Source: Paracoccaceae bacterium (GTDB lineage Bacteria > Pseudomonadota > Alphaproteobacteria > Rhodobacterales > Rhodobacteraceae). Taken from it: 64,000 nucleotides of DNA. Below the pieces are notes generated by a model. The model was given only the letters and a program-made list of their open reading frames with translations. It did not search any database and was not told the DNA's origin. Positions 30,445 through 40,221 of the stretch are shown here, one piece after another. Location of the stretch: positions 1,573,293 to 1,637,292 of the forward strand of contig JAHRYM010000001.1 in NCBI GenBank assembly GCA_020622085.1, read 5' to 3'. The stretch's first letter is position 1; each line of letters starts with the position of its first letter. The position numbers and the translations under genes were made by a program.

Positions 30445-30816
30445 ATGACCCGACCATCGCTTTCGCTTCGCATTGCCGCCGCGCTGGCGGTGATATTCGG
30501 ACTGGCGACCGTTTTCTCGGGCGCCCGCGCGCTGTTTGGCGGCGTTGACATGGGGCAGGTCGTGCCCTTCGTCCTGTGGTTCAACTTCCTTGCGGGCTTC
30601 GTCTATGTGCTGGCGGGCGTCGGCCTGTGGCTCGGCTCCGCCCGGGGCCGATGGCTGGCGCTGGCCCTTGCGGTGGCGACGGTCCTGGTGTTCCTGCTCT
30701 TTCTTTGGCACGTCTGGCAGGGCGGCGCCCATGAGTCCCGCACCATGGCGGCGATGACCCTGCGCAGCGGTTTCTGGGTGGTGGTGGCGGCTCTGGCGGC
30801 GAAGGTCGGCAGATAG
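30445..30816 (+). CDS. Small integral membrane protein
   Basis: A 123-residue protein with about four hydrophobic helices (residues 8-30, 41-64, 70-90 and 104-118) and no recognised domain. GGAGGGAG precedes the ATG closely. It lies 17 bases after the exporter ATPase, on the same strand, so it is probably the last gene of that operon. The function is unknown. Confidence 0.7.
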   Translation: MTRPSLSLRIAAALAVIFGLATVFSGARALFGGVDMGQVVPFVLWFNFLAGFVYVLAGVGLWLGSARGRWLALALAVATVLVFLLFLWHVWQGGAHESRTMAAMTLRSGFWVVVAALAAKVGR

Positions 30817-30838
30817 CCGGCACCGGCGCCCGGGATCG

Positions 30839-31528
30839 CTATCCCAGCGCGTAGCCCGCGCCGCGCACCGTGCGCAGCGGATCCTCGCCACCGTGGACGC
30901 AAAGCGCCTTGCGCAGCCGGCCGACATGGACATCGACCGTGCGGGTATCAACATAGATGTCGCGCCCCCAGACCCGGTCCAGAAGCTGTTCGCGGCTCCA
31001 GACCCTGCCGGGCTTTTCCATGAAGGTCGCCAGCAGCCGGAACTCGGTCGGGCCAAGCTTGAGCAGCTGGCCGCCGCGGTGGACGCGGTGGGTATCGCTG
31101 TCAAGCGAGATGTCTTCGTAGTCCAGCACCTGCCCCTGGCTGGCGGGCCGCGTCCGGCGCAACTGGGCACGGGCGCGCGCCATCAGCTCGACCACGGAAT
31201 AGGGCTTGATCACATAATCATCCGCCCCGGTTTCAAGGCCGCGCACGCGGTCGACCTCTTCGGAGCGCGCCGACAGCATGATGATCGGCACGGCGCGGGT
31301 GTCGGGGCGGGTCTTCAGCCGGCGGCAGACCTCGATCCCCGAGACATTGGGCAGCATCCAGTCAAGCACGATCAGGTCCGGCATCTCCTCGGCCACCATC
31401 ATCAGCGCATCCTCGCCATTGTCGGCGGTAGAGACCCGGAAGCCCTCGGATTCAAGGTTGTAGGTCAGGATCTCTCGCTGGGCAGGTTCGTCCTCGACCA
31501 CAAGGACGGTCGGGCGCTGCGCGGTCAT
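30839..31528 (-). CDS. phoB: Phosphate regulon response regulator PhoB
   Basis: DNA-binding response regulator of phosphate starvation. The 229-residue product has a receiver domain (phospho-acceptor Asp56 in DLIVLDWMLPN, Lys in the KPYSVVELMARA loop). Its OmpR-type winged helix (LKLGPTEFRLLATFMEKPGRV to VDVHVGRLRKAL) is normal. It is the last gene of the pst-pho block and starts within the phoU stop. Confidence 0.96.
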   Translation of the reverse strand: MTAQRPTVLVVEDEPAQREILTYNLESEGFRVSTADNGEDALMMVAEEMPDLIVLDWMLPNVSGIEVCRRLKTRPDTRAVPIIMLSARSEEVDRVRGLETGADDYVIKPYSVVELMARARAQLRRTRPASQGQVLDYEDISLDSDTHRVHRGGQLLKLGPTEFRLLATFMEKPGRVWSREQLLDRVWGRDIYVDTRTVDVHVGRLRKALCVHGGEDPLRTVRGAGYALG

Positions 31529-32277
31529 GGGCGCGGGCCTTGCTGGCCACCGGTTTCGGGGCCGCCATCTTCCGGGCCACCCTCAAGGATGCCTTCTGCC
31601 TTGGGGCGATCATCGTCGGGCATCCGGCCCGACACCAGGTAGATCACCTGTTCGGCGATGCTGGTGGCGTGGTCGCCCATGCGTTCGATGTTCTTGGCGA
31701 TGAAGTGCAGGTGCATGCAGGCGCTGATGTTGCGCGGGTCTTCCATCATGTAAGTGAGGAATTCCCGGAACAGCGCGTTATACATCTGGTCGACCTCGTG
31801 ATCGCGCCGGCGCACGTCCTCGGCCAGTTCGACATCGCGCTGGATATAGGCATCAAGCGAATCCCTGAGCAGCGTCTCGACCGTCTTCGCCATCCGGCGC
31901 AGGGCGCCGCTGGTGCCAGTGATCGTCGGCATCTGCGACAGCACCGATGCCCGCTTGGCGATGTTCTTGGCGTAATCGCCGACCCGCTCCAGCGCGGCGG
32001 CGATCTTCATAACGGTAAGTGCGGTGCGCAGATCTCCTGCCGTGGGCGAGCGCAGCGCGATCAGCCGCGCGGCTTCGGCATGGACGCGGTCCTCGAGTTC
32101 GTCGATCGCGCGGTCATTCTGCCGGACCTGCTGGGCCAGATCCTCGTCGCGGGTGTCAAGCGCCTGCGCGGCATCGAGGATTGCGGTTTCGGCAAGCCCG
32201 CCCATCTTCATCACAAGGCTCTGGATCGCCTCCAGGTCATGGTCGAAGGCTCTGACGATATGCTGGTCCTTGATCAT
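31525..32277 (-). CDS. phoU: Phosphate transport system regulator PhoU
   Basis: A 250-residue all-helical protein of two three-helix bundles, with the family metal-binding-type motifs (VGDYAKNIAKRA and IERMGDHATSIAEQV). PhoU links the Pst transporter to PhoR and represses the Pho regulon when phosphate is plentiful. The C-terminal 25 residues are Gly/Pro/Glu-rich and probably flexible. It overlaps phoB by four bases and starts 10 bases after pstB. Confidence 0.95.
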   Translation of the reverse strand: MIKDQHIVRAFDHDLEAIQSLVMKMGGLAETAILDAAQALDTRDEDLAQQVRQNDRAIDELEDRVHAEAARLIALRSPTAGDLRTALTVMKIAAALERVGDYAKNIAKRASVLSQMPTITGTSGALRRMAKTVETLLRDSLDAYIQRDVELAEDVRRRDHEVDQMYNALFREFLTYMMEDPRNISACMHLHFIAKNIERMGDHATSIAEQVIYLVSGRMPDDDRPKAEGILEGGPEDGGPETGGQQGPRP

Positions 32278-32287
32278 GGCGTCTTCC

Positions 32288-33094
32288 TTATCCGATCCGT
32301 CCGGTGATGTAGCTTTCGGTCCGGGGATCCCGGGGGTTGGTGAAGATCTGGCCCGTTTCGCCGTATTCGACCAGATGGCCCAGATGGAAGAAGGCCGTGC
32401 GCTGCGAGACGCGGGCCGCCTGCTGCATCGAATGCGTCACGATCACGACCGAGAAGTTCGCGCGCAATTCGTCGATCAGCTCCTCGACCTGCGCCGTGGC
32501 GATCGGGTCAAGCGCCGAACAGGGTTCGTCCATCAGCAGCACTTCGGGGTTGGTCGCAACGGCGCGCGCGATGCAAAGGCGCTGCTGCTGGCCGCCCGAG
32601 AGGCCGGTGCCCGGGGTTTGCAGGCGGTCCTTCACCTCGTTCCAGAGCGCGGCGCGGCGCAGCGACTTCTCGACGATCCCATCAAGTTCCGCCTTGTTGC
32701 GGGTCAGGCCGTGGATTTTCGGGCCGTAAGCCACGTTGTCGTAGATCGACTTCGGGAAGGGGTTCGGCTTCTGGAACACCATGCCGACCTTGGCGCGCAA
32801 CTGCACCGGGTCAACGCGCTTGTCATAGATGTTCTCGCCATCCAGCGTGATCGAGCCTTCGACCCGGCAGGACGGGATCGTGTCGTTCATCCGGTTCAGG
32901 CAACGCAGGAAGGTCGACTTGCCGCAGCCCGACGGCCCGATGAAGGCGGTCACGGTCTTGTCGAGGATCTCGACATCGACATCCTTGATCGCGTGGTTGG
33001 TGCCATAGAAGACCTGCACCTTCCGGGCGGAAATCTTGGTGGTATGGGAAGTCACGGCGTTTTCGGTCAGCACGTCTTTCATTCCATGATCCAT
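32288..33094 (-). CDS. pstB: Phosphate ABC transporter ATP-binding protein PstB
   Basis: ATPase of the high-affinity phosphate importer, 268 residues. It has Walker [20 protein letters not shown], a PstB-specific Q-loop ([21 protein letters not shown]), signature [16 protein letters not shown], Walker [14 protein letters not shown] and H-loop [11 protein letters not shown]. The open frame continues far upstream in the same phase, through pstA, but that part is a shadow. The start is taken as ATG 33094; ATG 33082 (MKDV...) is an alternative, and neither has a strong SD. Confidence 0.94.
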   Translation of the reverse strand: MDHGMKDVLTENAVTSHTTKISARKVQVFYGTNHAIKDVDVEILDKTVTAFIGPSGCGKSTFLRCLNRMNDTIPSCRVEGSITLDGENIYDKRVDPVQLRAKVGMVFQKPNPFPKSIYDNVAYGPKIHGLTRNKAELDGIVEKSLRRAALWNEVKDRLQTPGTGLSGGQQQRLCIARAVATNPEVLLMDEPCSALDPIATAQVEELIDELRANFSVVIVTHSMQQAARVSQRTAFFHLGHLVEYGETGQIFTNPRDPRTESYITGRIG

Positions 33095-33099
33095 GTTTC

Positions 33100-34455
33100 T
33101 TACCACCGCCGTTCGAACCGGCGGCGCAGGATGATTGCCACGGCGTTCATCACCAGCAGGAAGGCCAGCAGCACGATGATCGCACCGGACGCCCGTTCCA
33201 CAAAGCCCGGATCGCCGCGCTGGGTCCAGTTGTAGATCTGCACCGGCAGCGCCGAGGCGGGGTCGAAAAGCCCCGCAGGCGGGGCGGCGGGGAAATCGCG
33301 CACGAAGGCCACCATGCCGATCAGCAGAAGCGGCGCGGTTTCGCCCAGCGCCTGCGCCAGGCCAATGATCATGCCGGTAAGAATCCCCGGTGCGGCCAGT
33401 GGCAGGACATGGTGCAGGACCGATTGCATCTTCGACGCCCCTACCCCCAGTGCCGCATCGCGGATCGAGGGCGGCACGGCCTTCAGCGCCGCGCGGGTCG
33501 GAATGATGATGCGCGGCAATGTCATCAATGTCAGCACCAGCCCGCCGACGATCGGCGCCGATTGCGGCAGCCCCGCCATGTTGATGAAGATCGCAAGGCC
33601 AAGGATCCCGTAGACGATCGAAGGAACGGCGGCCAGATTGGCGATATTGACCTCGATCAGGTCGGTGAGGCGGTTCTTCGGCGCGAATTCCTCGAGATAG
33701 ATCGAGGCCGCGACGCCGATGGGCAGCGACAGGACCAGCACCACGACCATCATGTAGGCCGAGCCGAGAACGGCGATGCCGAGACCCGCAGCCTCGGGGC
33801 GCTTGTCCGAAGCATCCGGCATGGCCAGGAAACCCGGATTGAACGGGGTCGAGAGCATGCCCGCCTCTTTCAGAGCATCGGCAAGGTGCAGTTGTTCGGG
33901 TGTCACGTTGCTGTCGCGGGAAGCACTTTCCAGCGTGACGCGGCCCTTGTAGTAGCCGTCGATCCGGCCGGCCGCATAGGCGTCGAAAGTGATGGTCTGG
34001 CCGATCAGGCCCGGGTCGGCCAGCACCGCGCGGCGCAGCATGGCGGGCGCTTCCTGCGAGAACATGCCGGTGATCTGCTTGTCGGTCAGGCCTTCGGCCT
34101 GAATGCCCTTGTCGGCGATCGCAGCCTTGAGGCTTGCCGACAGGACTTTGGCATAGGTCACGGTTGTCACCTTGGCCAGGGCCGCCGGGTCGCGCCCGCC
34201 GTCCTTGTCCAGTTTCCCGGCTTCGAGCGTGACAGGAAACTGGATGACCGTCTGCCGGAAGGCCGGCAGGCCCGCCCCGAAGATCGAGAACAGCAGCCAG
34301 ACCAGCGCCATGAGCGCCAGAACGATGGCGGCAAGCCCATAGCTGCGGAAACGGGCCTCGGCGGCGTTGCGGCGGCGGACCCGGGCATCCGGCGCCAGCA
34401 GGGAAGAGGTCGACGGCGGCATCGCGGCGGCTTGGGAAGCGGTGATGTCGGTCAT
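33100..34455 (-). CDS. pstA: Phosphate ABC transporter permease PstA (large form)
   Basis: A 451-residue inner-membrane permease, clearly larger than the ~290-residue enteric PstA. After a first hydrophobic helix (near residues 39-62), an inserted region of about 150 residues lies on the periplasmic side. The conserved six-helix core follows from [20 protein letters not shown], including the coupling region ([22 protein letters not shown]). The insertion is a domain I associate with alphaproteobacterial PstA (DUF3333-like). It overlaps pstC by ATGA. Confidence 0.93.
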   Translation of the reverse strand: MTDITASQAAAMPPSTSSLLAPDARVRRRNAAEARFRSYGLAAIVLALMALVWLLFSIFGAGLPAFRQTVIQFPVTLEAGKLDKDGGRDPAALAKVTTVTYAKVLSASLKAAIADKGIQAEGLTDKQITGMFSQEAPAMLRRAVLADPGLIGQTITFDAYAAGRIDGYYKGRVTLESASRDSNVTPEQLHLADALKEAGMLSTPFNPGFLAMPDASDKRPEAAGLGIAVLGSAYMMVVVLVLSLPIGVAASIYLEEFAPKNRLTDLIEVNIANLAAVPSIVYGILGLAIFINMAGLPQSAPIVGGLVLTLMTLPRIIIPTRAALKAVPPSIRDAALGVGASKMQSVLHHVLPLAAPGILTGMIIGLAQALGETAPLLLIGMVAFVRDFPAAPPAGLFDPASALPVQIYNWTQRGDPGFVERASGAIIVLLAFLLVMNAVAIILRRRFERRW

Positions 34456-35888
34456 TCGTATTGCTCCCGGTAGCGGCGCACGATCCAGAGCGCAAAGATG
34501 TTCAGGGCAAGCGTGATGACGAACAGCGTCAGTCCCAGCGCAAAGGCCACCAGCGTCTCGGGGCTGGCAAATTCGGTGTCACCGGTCAGCTGGCTCACGA
34601 TCTTGACGGTGACGGTGGTCATCGCCTCGAAGGGGTTCATCGACAGCTTGGCCGCCGCCCCTGCCCCCATGACCACGATCATCGTCTCGCCGATGGCACG
34701 GCTCGCGGCCAGAAGGACCGCGCCCACGATGCCCGGCAGCGCCGCCGGCAGGACCACCTGCCGGATGGTCTCGGAGGGCGTCGCGCCAAGGCCCAGCGAT
34801 CCGTCGCGCAGGCTTTGCGGCACGGCGTTGATGATGTCATCCGACAGCGAGGACACGAAGGGAATGACCATGATGCCCATGACAAGACCCGCCGTCATCA
34901 CCGAGGACGAGGAATTGCCAAGGCCAAGGGGCTGCGCGAACCAGTCGCGCAAGAGCGGCCCCACGGTGACCAGCGCGAAAAGCCCGTAGACGATGGTCGG
35001 GATCCCAGCCAGGACTTCGATGGCAGGCTTCACCCAGGTCCGCACGCGCGGCGAGGCATATTCCGCCAGGTAGATCGCCGACATCAGCCCCACGGGCACG
35101 GCAACGATCAGCGCGATCAGCGAGACATAGAGCGTGCCCCACAAGAGCGGCCAGATCCCCAGATCCGACCCGCCGCCGAACTTCGGCGACCATGTGGTTG
35201 AAAGGAAGAAGTCGGCAGCCGGGTAAAGACTGAAGAAATGGATCGTCTCGAACAAAAGCGAGGCAATGATGCCCGCAGTGGTCAGCACTGCAATCAGCGA
35301 GGCGCCGATCAGCAGCACCATGATGAACCGTTCGGTCACGTTGCGGGCGCGGTAGTCGGCACGGATGCGGCCCAGCGCGAGGGCCATGCCCGCAAGCGCC
35401 ACCGCGATGGCGACGACCGTCATCCCAAGGCGGCCCTTGCCCTGAAGCGCACGGTAGTCATTGGCCGCAGCAACCTGATCTGTCGTCATGGCGCCGCCGA
35501 TCGCCACCCCCTGCCCGGCCAGCCGTGCCTTCAGCGCCTCGGGCGTCAGCGATGCCACTTCGTCCGCGGATCCGATCCTGTCGATCGCCCCGGCCAGACG
35601 GCGCACATCCGCCATGACGAGCGACATCGAGGCATCCGGGCCTATCGTCGTCTGCAACCGGGCCGACACGCGCGATTCGATCAGGACCGGCTGGATCAGA
35701 AGCCAGGCAATCATCACCAGAAAGGAAGGAACGGCCGCGAACAGGAAAACGGACTGGCCGTAGAACCCCGCCAGCGAATGCAGCTTGCGGGTATCGCCAC
35801 CCGCCACGGATACGGCACGCGCGCGTCCGATGAAATATCCCGCAGCAGCCAGCGCCAGCAGGGTCAGGGAAACCAGGCCAATGCTCAT
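34452..35888 (-). CDS. pstC: Phosphate ABC transporter permease PstC (large form)
   Basis: A 478-residue permease partner of PstA, with an enlarged N-terminal part. Two hydrophobic segments flank a periplasmic stretch (about residues 65-135), before the core that starts near [21 protein letters not shown]. The coupling loop [21 protein letters not shown] and [13 protein letters not shown] are PstC-typical. ATG 35888 has GGGAG 6 bases upstream; the open frame continues to 36059 without an SD. Confidence 0.93.
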   Translation of the reverse strand: MSIGLVSLTLLALAAAGYFIGRARAVSVAGGDTRKLHSLAGFYGQSVFLFAAVPSFLVMIAWLLIQPVLIESRVSARLQTTIGPDASMSLVMADVRRLAGAIDRIGSADEVASLTPEALKARLAGQGVAIGGAMTTDQVAAANDYRALQGKGRLGMTVVAIAVALAGMALALGRIRADYRARNVTERFIMVLLIGASLIAVLTTAGIIASLLFETIHFFSLYPAADFFLSTTWSPKFGGGSDLGIWPLLWGTLYVSLIALIVAVPVGLMSAIYLAEYASPRVRTWVKPAIEVLAGIPTIVYGLFALVTVGPLLRDWFAQPLGLGNSSSSVMTAGLVMGIMVIPFVSSLSDDIINAVPQSLRDGSLGLGATPSETIRQVVLPAALPGIVGAVLLAASRAIGETMIVVMGAGAAAKLSMNPFEAMTTVTVKIVSQLTGDTEFASPETLVAFALGLTLFVITLALNIFALWIVRRYREQYE

Positions 35889-35912
35889 CGTCGCTCCCGT
35901 GATGGGGTGGTG

Positions 35913-35948
35913 CGGGGGGCGCGCGGATCGCAGGCCGCGCGTCCCCCG
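35913..35948 (-). other. Long stem-loop between pstS and pstC
   Basis: A 14-bp stem with one mismatch (35913-35926 with 35935-35948), GC-rich, 8-base loop, starting 14 bases after the pstS stop. There is no T run. It likely stabilises the pstS message or reduces read-through, so that the binding protein is made in excess of the membrane genes. The position is seen; the effect is inferred. Confidence 0.65.
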
Positions 35949-35961
35949 CCGGTCATTCAGA

Positions 35962-37011
35962 TCACTCGAGCGGGCCCATCGGGGCCTCGGCCTCGACTGC
36001 GGCCTGCGTCGCCGCCAGATCGGGGTCGGGAACCAGCCCGTAGTCCGCCAGCGGACCATCCGGGCCGGCCATCTCGTCCGAGACGAAGAACTGGACGAAT
36101 TCCTTCAGGCCGGGGACAACGCCGATATGCGCCTTCTTCACATAGAAGAAAAGCGGGCGCGACACCGGATATTCACCCGTCGAGATGGTCTCGACCGAGG
36201 GAACGATCCCGTCCATGGTCGCCACTTTCAGCTTGTCGGTGTTGTTCTCGTAGAACGACAGGCCGAAGACGCCGACAGCGTTCTTGTTGGCGGCGATGCG
36301 CGACAGGGTTTCGGTATAGTCGCCGTCGATGTCGACAGAAGCACCGTCGGTGCGCAGGGCCATGCAGCTCTTTTCGGCGTCCTTTTTCTTCGCCTCGTCA
36401 TCGGCGCCGGCCGACGCCGCAAGAAACAGCGCCTGCGCGCCGCTGTCTTCGCAGCCCTTGACCAGAACCTTGGTGTCGAACACTTCGCGGGTGCCGTGCT
36501 TGGTGCCCGGAACGAACACCAGGATGTCCTGCGCGGCCAGCTTGTCGCTTACGTCCTTCCACTGCTTGGCCGGGTTGGCGACCAGCTTGCCGTCTTTCGC
36601 GACCTGGCCCGCCAGCGCGTTGTAGACATCGGCCGGGGTCAGCGCGAAGTCGGGGCCGTTGCTGTCGCTGGCAAAAACGATCCCGTCATAGCCGATGCGG
36701 ACTTCCATGATCTCCTTCACGCCGTTGGCGGCGCAGAGGTCAATGTCGGATTGCTTGATCCGCGAAGACGAATTGGCGATGTCGATGGTGTTCTCGTCCA
36801 CGCCTTCGCACAGCTTCTTGCGGCCAGCGCCCGAGCCACCGCCTTCGACAACCGGGGTGGCGAACTCGGTGTTCTCGCCAAAGGCCTCGGCGACGATGGT
36901 CGCATAGGGCAGAACGGTCGAGGAACCGGCGATCTGGATCTGGTCGCGGGCGTCCGCCGCCGTGGCGGCGGCAATGGCCAGCGCCGAGGCCGTGAGGGTG
37001 GTGAATTTCAT
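35962..37011 (-). CDS. pstS: Phosphate ABC transporter substrate-binding protein PstS
   Basis: Periplasmic phosphate receptor, 349 residues. The signal peptide covers about residues 1-22. The mature start (DQIQIAGSSTVLPYATIVAE) carries the phosphate-binding SST loop. The VVEGGGSGAGRK and TREVFDT segments supply other phosphate contacts. AGGAG is 6 bases before ATG 37011. It heads pstSCAB-phoU-phoB and has a Pho box upstream. The acidic C-terminal tail (TQAAVEAEAPMGPLE) extends past the usual fold. Confidence 0.95.
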   Translation of the reverse strand: MKFTTLTASALAIAAATAADARDQIQIAGSSTVLPYATIVAEAFGENTEFATPVVEGGGSGAGRKKLCEGVDENTIDIANSSSRIKQSDIDLCAANGVKEIMEVRIGYDGIVFASDSNGPDFALTPADVYNALAGQVAKDGKLVANPAKQWKDVSDKLAAQDILVFVPGTKHGTREVFDTKVLVKGCEDSGAQALFLAASAGADDEAKKKDAEKSCMALRTDGASVDIDGDYTETLSRIAANKNAVGVFGLSFYENNTDKLKVATMDGIVPSVETISTGEYPVSRPLFFYVKKAHIGVVPGLKEFVQFFVSDEMAGPDGPLADYGLVPDPDLAATQAAVEAEAPMGPLE

Positions 37012-37112
37012 CGCTGTCTCCTGCGTGAATGTTCCGAGGTCGGACCCGGCAGATGCCATCTGCGCTACCGGCGACCTTCGCCTGCCGGTCTAGGCAGGAG
37101 CCGCAATGCTTT

Positions 37113-37131
37113 TGTGACGCGAATGTAACAG
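37113..37131 (-). promoter_or_regulatory. Pho box upstream of pstS
   Basis: Read on the minus strand, CTGTTAC-ATTC-GCGTCAC-A forms two direct 7-base repeats 11 bases apart. This matches the PhoB recognition pattern (CTGTCAT...CTGTCAC). It lies about 100 bases before the pstS start, in the phoR-pstS gap. PhoB would activate pstSCAB-phoUB from here under phosphate starvation. Confidence 0.8.
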
Positions 37132-37143
37132 CCATGTGAACGC

Positions 37144-38229
37144 TCAGGGCGCGCGCCCGGTGTCTTTTGGCGGCCTGCCCTCGACCATCGGCAGCAAGAT
37201 TATGAAATTGCTTCCCTTTCCCTTGCGGCTTTCAATGCGCATCCGCCCGCGGTGGCGGTTGACGATGTGCTTGACGATCGCAAGTCCCAGCCCCGTCCCG
37301 CCCTTTTCCCGCGACCGGTGCGTATCGACGCGGTAGAATCGTTCGGTCAGGCGTGGCAGGTGGATGGGGTCGATTCCCTCACCGCTGTCGATGACTTCAA
37401 GCCGCACGGCCGGCCCCCTCAGTGCCGGTTCGCGCGCGATCCGCGTCAGGCAGATCCGGACCCGTTCGCCACCGCCGCCGTATTTGACGGCATTCTCGAC
37501 GAGGTTCTGCACCACCTGCGTCAACTGGTCGGCATCGGCGGGCACAAGGATCGGCCCCGCATCGCCCTCGATCCCGAGCGCTACTCCGGCCTCAAGGGCC
37601 TGTGGGCGCAGGGTCTGGACGACGCTGCGGACCAGATGCGACAGATCGACCAGCTCGGACGGCCGCTGCCGCTCGCCGGCCTCGACACGGCTCAGCGACA
37701 GAAGATCGTTGACCAGCCGGATCATCCGGCCGGCCTCACGCTCCATGATCGACAGGAACCGGTCGCGCACACCGGCATCATCGCGCGCCGGGCCGCGCAG
37801 GGTCTCGATGAAACCGACAAGCGCCGTCAGGGGCGTGCGCAGTTCATGGCTGACATTGGCCACGAAATCCCGTCGCATCGATTCGGCATGTTCCAGCACC
37901 GAGCGATCCTCCAGCGCCACCAGCGCAGCCATGCCGCCCGGCAAGGCGATGGGCGCGGCATGGACCCGCAGGTTCAGTTCCATCCCCTGAGGGCTGATCA
38001 GCACCGGCGCCGGAGCGGGCCGGTCGCCCGCCAGCGCCCGGTCGAGCGCCGACAGAAACGCCGGATGCCGCAGGACCGAGGCCGCCGGCCGCCCGACGCA
38101 GGCTCCGCCCAGAAGCGCCTCGGCCAGCGGATTGGCGTGGATGATCCGGGCATTGGCATCGACCGCCAGCATCGCCATCGGCACCGCACCCACCAGCACG
38201 GCCAGGAGATCAGCTTCGGACCGGCTCAT
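37144..38229 (-). CDS. phoR: Phosphate regulon sensor histidine kinase PhoR (no membrane anchor)
   Basis: A 361-residue kinase with a PAS domain (about residues 8-110), the H-box FVANVSHELRTPL (His128), and an HATPase with N-box NLVENAVKYGG, G1 VIDSGEGI, F-box RFYRVDT and G2 GGTGLGLAI. It phosphorylates PhoB. The enteric protein has two N-terminal membrane helices, but none precedes the PAS here. ATG 38229 has GGAG 8 bases upstream. ATG 38265, with a similar SD, adds only 12 polar residues. It lies between gmk and pstS. Confidence 0.93.
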   Translation of the reverse strand: MSRSEADLLAVLVGAVPMAMLAVDANARIIHANPLAEALLGGACVGRPAASVLRHPAFLSALDRALAGDRPAPAPVLISPQGMELNLRVHAAPIALPGGMAALVALEDRSVLEHAESMRRDFVANVSHELRTPLTALVGFIETLRGPARDDAGVRDRFLSIMEREAGRMIRLVNDLLSLSRVEAGERQRPSELVDLSHLVRSVVQTLRPQALEAGVALGIEGDAGPILVPADADQLTQVVQNLVENAVKYGGGGERVRICLTRIAREPALRGPAVRLEVIDSGEGIDPIHLPRLTERFYRVDTHRSREKGGTGLGLAIVKHIVNRHRGRMRIESRKGKGSNFIILLPMVEGRPPKDTGRAP

Positions 38230-38365
38230 CGCATCCACTCCCGCGGTCTCCCGTGCGCCGCGCATTCCTTGCTCCCGCCCCCGCGACCTTGCCCGCAGCC
38301 GCAACCAAAGTAAACGCGCCCCTGTTGGCGAACGGCGGCCCGGCCCTGTCCCCGGGGGTTTCTCC

Positions 38366-38380
38366 TTTGCAAAAATACTC
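38366..38380. other. Recurring 15-base motif, copy 2
   Basis: TTTGCAAAAATACTC in the gap between gmk and phoR, a 13-of-15 match to the motif at 9612-9626. I recall similar TTTGC..AAATA strings in Rhodobacterales intergenic regions, but their role is not known to me. Confidence 0.4.
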
Positions 38381-38450
38381 ACCTTCCCCTCGTCCCTGCG
38401 TTCGACCGTGCGCGCTTCGGTGCGCCGGAAGGCTTCATGTGCGCCTGCAC

Positions 38451-39098
38451 TCAGCCCTGCGGGAACTCGGCATTCAGCCCGCGGACGAAATCCGTCAGGC
38501 CCGGCTGGCGGTCCCGGCGGAGGCGTTCTGCCAGCAGGATCGTCTTCAGATCGGCCTCGGCGCGGTCGATGTCGTCATTGACGAGCACATAGTCATATTC
38601 CGACCAGTGGCTGATCTCGTCCAGGCTTTTCGCCATCCTGCCGCGGATCACCTCGTCGCTGTCCTGGGCGCGTGCGCGCAGCCGCCGTTCCAGTTCCGCC
38701 ATGGAGGGCGGAAGGATGAAGACCGACACCACGTCCTTGCCAAGGGCCGAGTTCTTGATCTGCTGCCCGCCTTGCCAGTCCACGTCGAAAAGCGTGTCGC
38801 GACCCTCGGTCATCGCCACCTCGACGGGCGCGCGGGGCGAGCCGTAGAAATTGCCGAAGACCTCGGCATGTTCCAGCATCTGGCCCGCCGCCACCAGTGC
38901 CTCGAACTCGTCGCGGCTGCGGAAGTGGTATTCGCGCCCGTCGACCTCACCCTCGCGCGGGGCGCGTGTCGTGGCCGAAACGGAAAACCGCAGGTCGGGA
39001 TCCCAGGCCATGATCCGGCGTGCGAGCGTCGATTTCCCCGCCCCCGAGGGCGACGAGAGGATGATGAGAAGGCCGCGGCGCGGTTGGGCTGGTTGCAT
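38451..39098 (-). CDS. gmk: Guanylate kinase
   Basis: Phosphorylates GMP to GDP with ATP. The 215-residue product has the P-loop [14 protein letters not shown] near residue 15. The GMP-binding segments are [20 protein letters not shown] and [14 protein letters not shown], and the lid region and VDWQGGQQI follow. Length and motifs are standard. The start at 39098 has a weak GGTGA upstream. It is upstream of phoR on the same strand but separated by about 220 bases. Confidence 0.96.
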   Translation of the reverse strand: MQPAQPRRGLLIILSSPSGAGKSTLARRIMAWDPDLRFSVSATTRAPREGEVDGREYHFRSRDEFEALVAAGQMLEHAEVFGNFYGSPRAPVEVAMTEGRDTLFDVDWQGGQQIKNSALGKDVVSVFILPPSMAELERRLRARAQDSDEVIRGRMAKSLDEISHWSEYDYVLVNDDIDRAEADLKTILLAERLRRDRQPGLTDFVRGLNAEFPQG

Positions 39099-39417
39099 GT
39101 CGTTTCACCGTTTTCTGTCCCGGCATCTGCCGAAACCCCGCGCCCGTGGTCAAGGGGCATTGGCGCGGCCCGCCCCGGGCAGCTTGCCGCAGGCGGCCCG
39201 ACACAGCGGGCCCGCTCCAGACCTGGAAACAATCGGGCATGATGCCGGGCCGCCGCCTGCCTCTCTTAACCTTGCCTTCAGATTTCTTGCCCGAAACCGG
39301 AATGTGGCTGTATTGTGGCAGGAAAGCGGTGCGGTCGTCACAATTGGCGGGGCCATCGCCGCAGCGCACATCCGCCGGATGTGTCGCAGTTCAAGGTGAC
39401 TGGTAAGAGGTGTTCAG
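39099..39417. other. Divergent intergenic region, gmk to PAS protein
   Basis: About 320 bases without a convincing gene. A perfect palindrome, CACATCC-GCC-GGATGTG at 39367-39383, lies 34 bases before the PAS gene start, a position suited to an operator. No clear terminator or small-RNA signal is visible. Confidence 0.4.
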
Positions 39418-40098
39418 ATGTCCGAGTTTTCATCCAGCCTGTGGCAAACCGCCTCGGTCGAGATTCGCAGCTACTGGGAAAGCCTGCGCCATGACGGGCA
39501 GGTGCCGCTGCGCTCGGTTGTTTCCCCGCGCGAGATCGAGGGCGCCCTGCCCCATGCCTTCATCCTTGAACGAATCGCCCCCCAGGTCGCTCGCTTCCGT
39601 GTGGCCGGACAGGCGCTGAACCGGCTTATCGGATCGGACGCGCGGGGCATGCCGCTGACCGCCTTCTTCATGGCCGGGTCACGCGATCGTGCCGCTGCGG
39701 CGCTGGAGCAGGTCTTCCAGGGGCCGGAGGTTGCGGAATTCGACCTGCGCGGTCCCGCAGCGTTTGGCGGGCTGGGGCGGCGCGGCATGACCGGGCGGAT
39801 GCTGATCCTGCCGCTGCGCAGTGATCTGGGCGATATCACGCGGGCACTTGGCTGCCTTGTGACATCCGAGCTGACGGGTCGCGCGCCCCGGCGTTTCGAT
39901 ATAGAAGACGTTGTTGCGACGCCGGTCATCACCGGCCGGCCCGCGCGCGCCAGCGCGCCGGAACGCCCGGCCCTGCGCCTGCTGCGGGGCGATGTCCCGG
40001 GGCCGGTTGCCGCAATCGAACGGCACTCCCGCCCTGAACGCCCGGGTGCATCACACCTGCGGCTTGTTGCAACGATGCCGGGGCTGGCAGGCGCCTGA
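39418..40098 (+). CDS. PAS-domain protein of unknown function (DUF1457-like)
   Basis: A 226-residue soluble protein. The N-terminal two-thirds resembles the PAS_5/DUF1457 family of alphaproteobacteria (IRSYWESLRHDGQVPLRS, then ILERIAPQVARFRVAG and RMLILPLRSD). These proteins often contain a conserved W...LR.....P.R start, and their role is not known. The C-terminal 60 residues are Arg/Pro/Ala-rich and likely disordered. No output domain is present. An AAGAGGTG motif precedes the ATG. It is single, with a terminator downstream. Confidence 0.8.
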   Translation: MSEFSSSLWQTASVEIRSYWESLRHDGQVPLRSVVSPREIEGALPHAFILERIAPQVARFRVAGQALNRLIGSDARGMPLTAFFMAGSRDRAAAALEQVFQGPEVAEFDLRGPAAFGGLGRRGMTGRMLILPLRSDLGDITRALGCLVTSELTGRAPRRFDIEDVVATPVITGRPARASAPERPALRLLRGDVPGPVAAIERHSRPERPGASHLRLVATMPGLAGA

Positions 40099-40139
40099 AT
40101 CCCGCGCGCGCCACCGGCGAATCCCTTATGCGACAGATG

Positions 40140-40170
40140 AAAAAAAGGGCAGCTGGCGGGCCGCCCCTTT
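40140..40170. terminator. Bidirectional terminator between convergent genes
   Basis: A hairpin pairs AAGGG/CCCTT arms (40146-40154 with 40161-40170; one bulge, one G-U pair), with seven T on the minus-strand side (40146 down to 40140). It should end the aroG transcript and may also end the PAS-gene transcript from the other side. Confidence 0.75.
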
Positions 40171-40221
40171 CGTTCGATAACCCCCGCAGCCGGCCGGGGG
40201 CCAGCGGCCGGGTGAACCGGG

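Noticed and set aside
32288-34495. Apparent 735-residue protein ending in PstB
   Set aside because: Only the last 268 residues are PstB; the rest is pstA read in another frame without an SD or family match.
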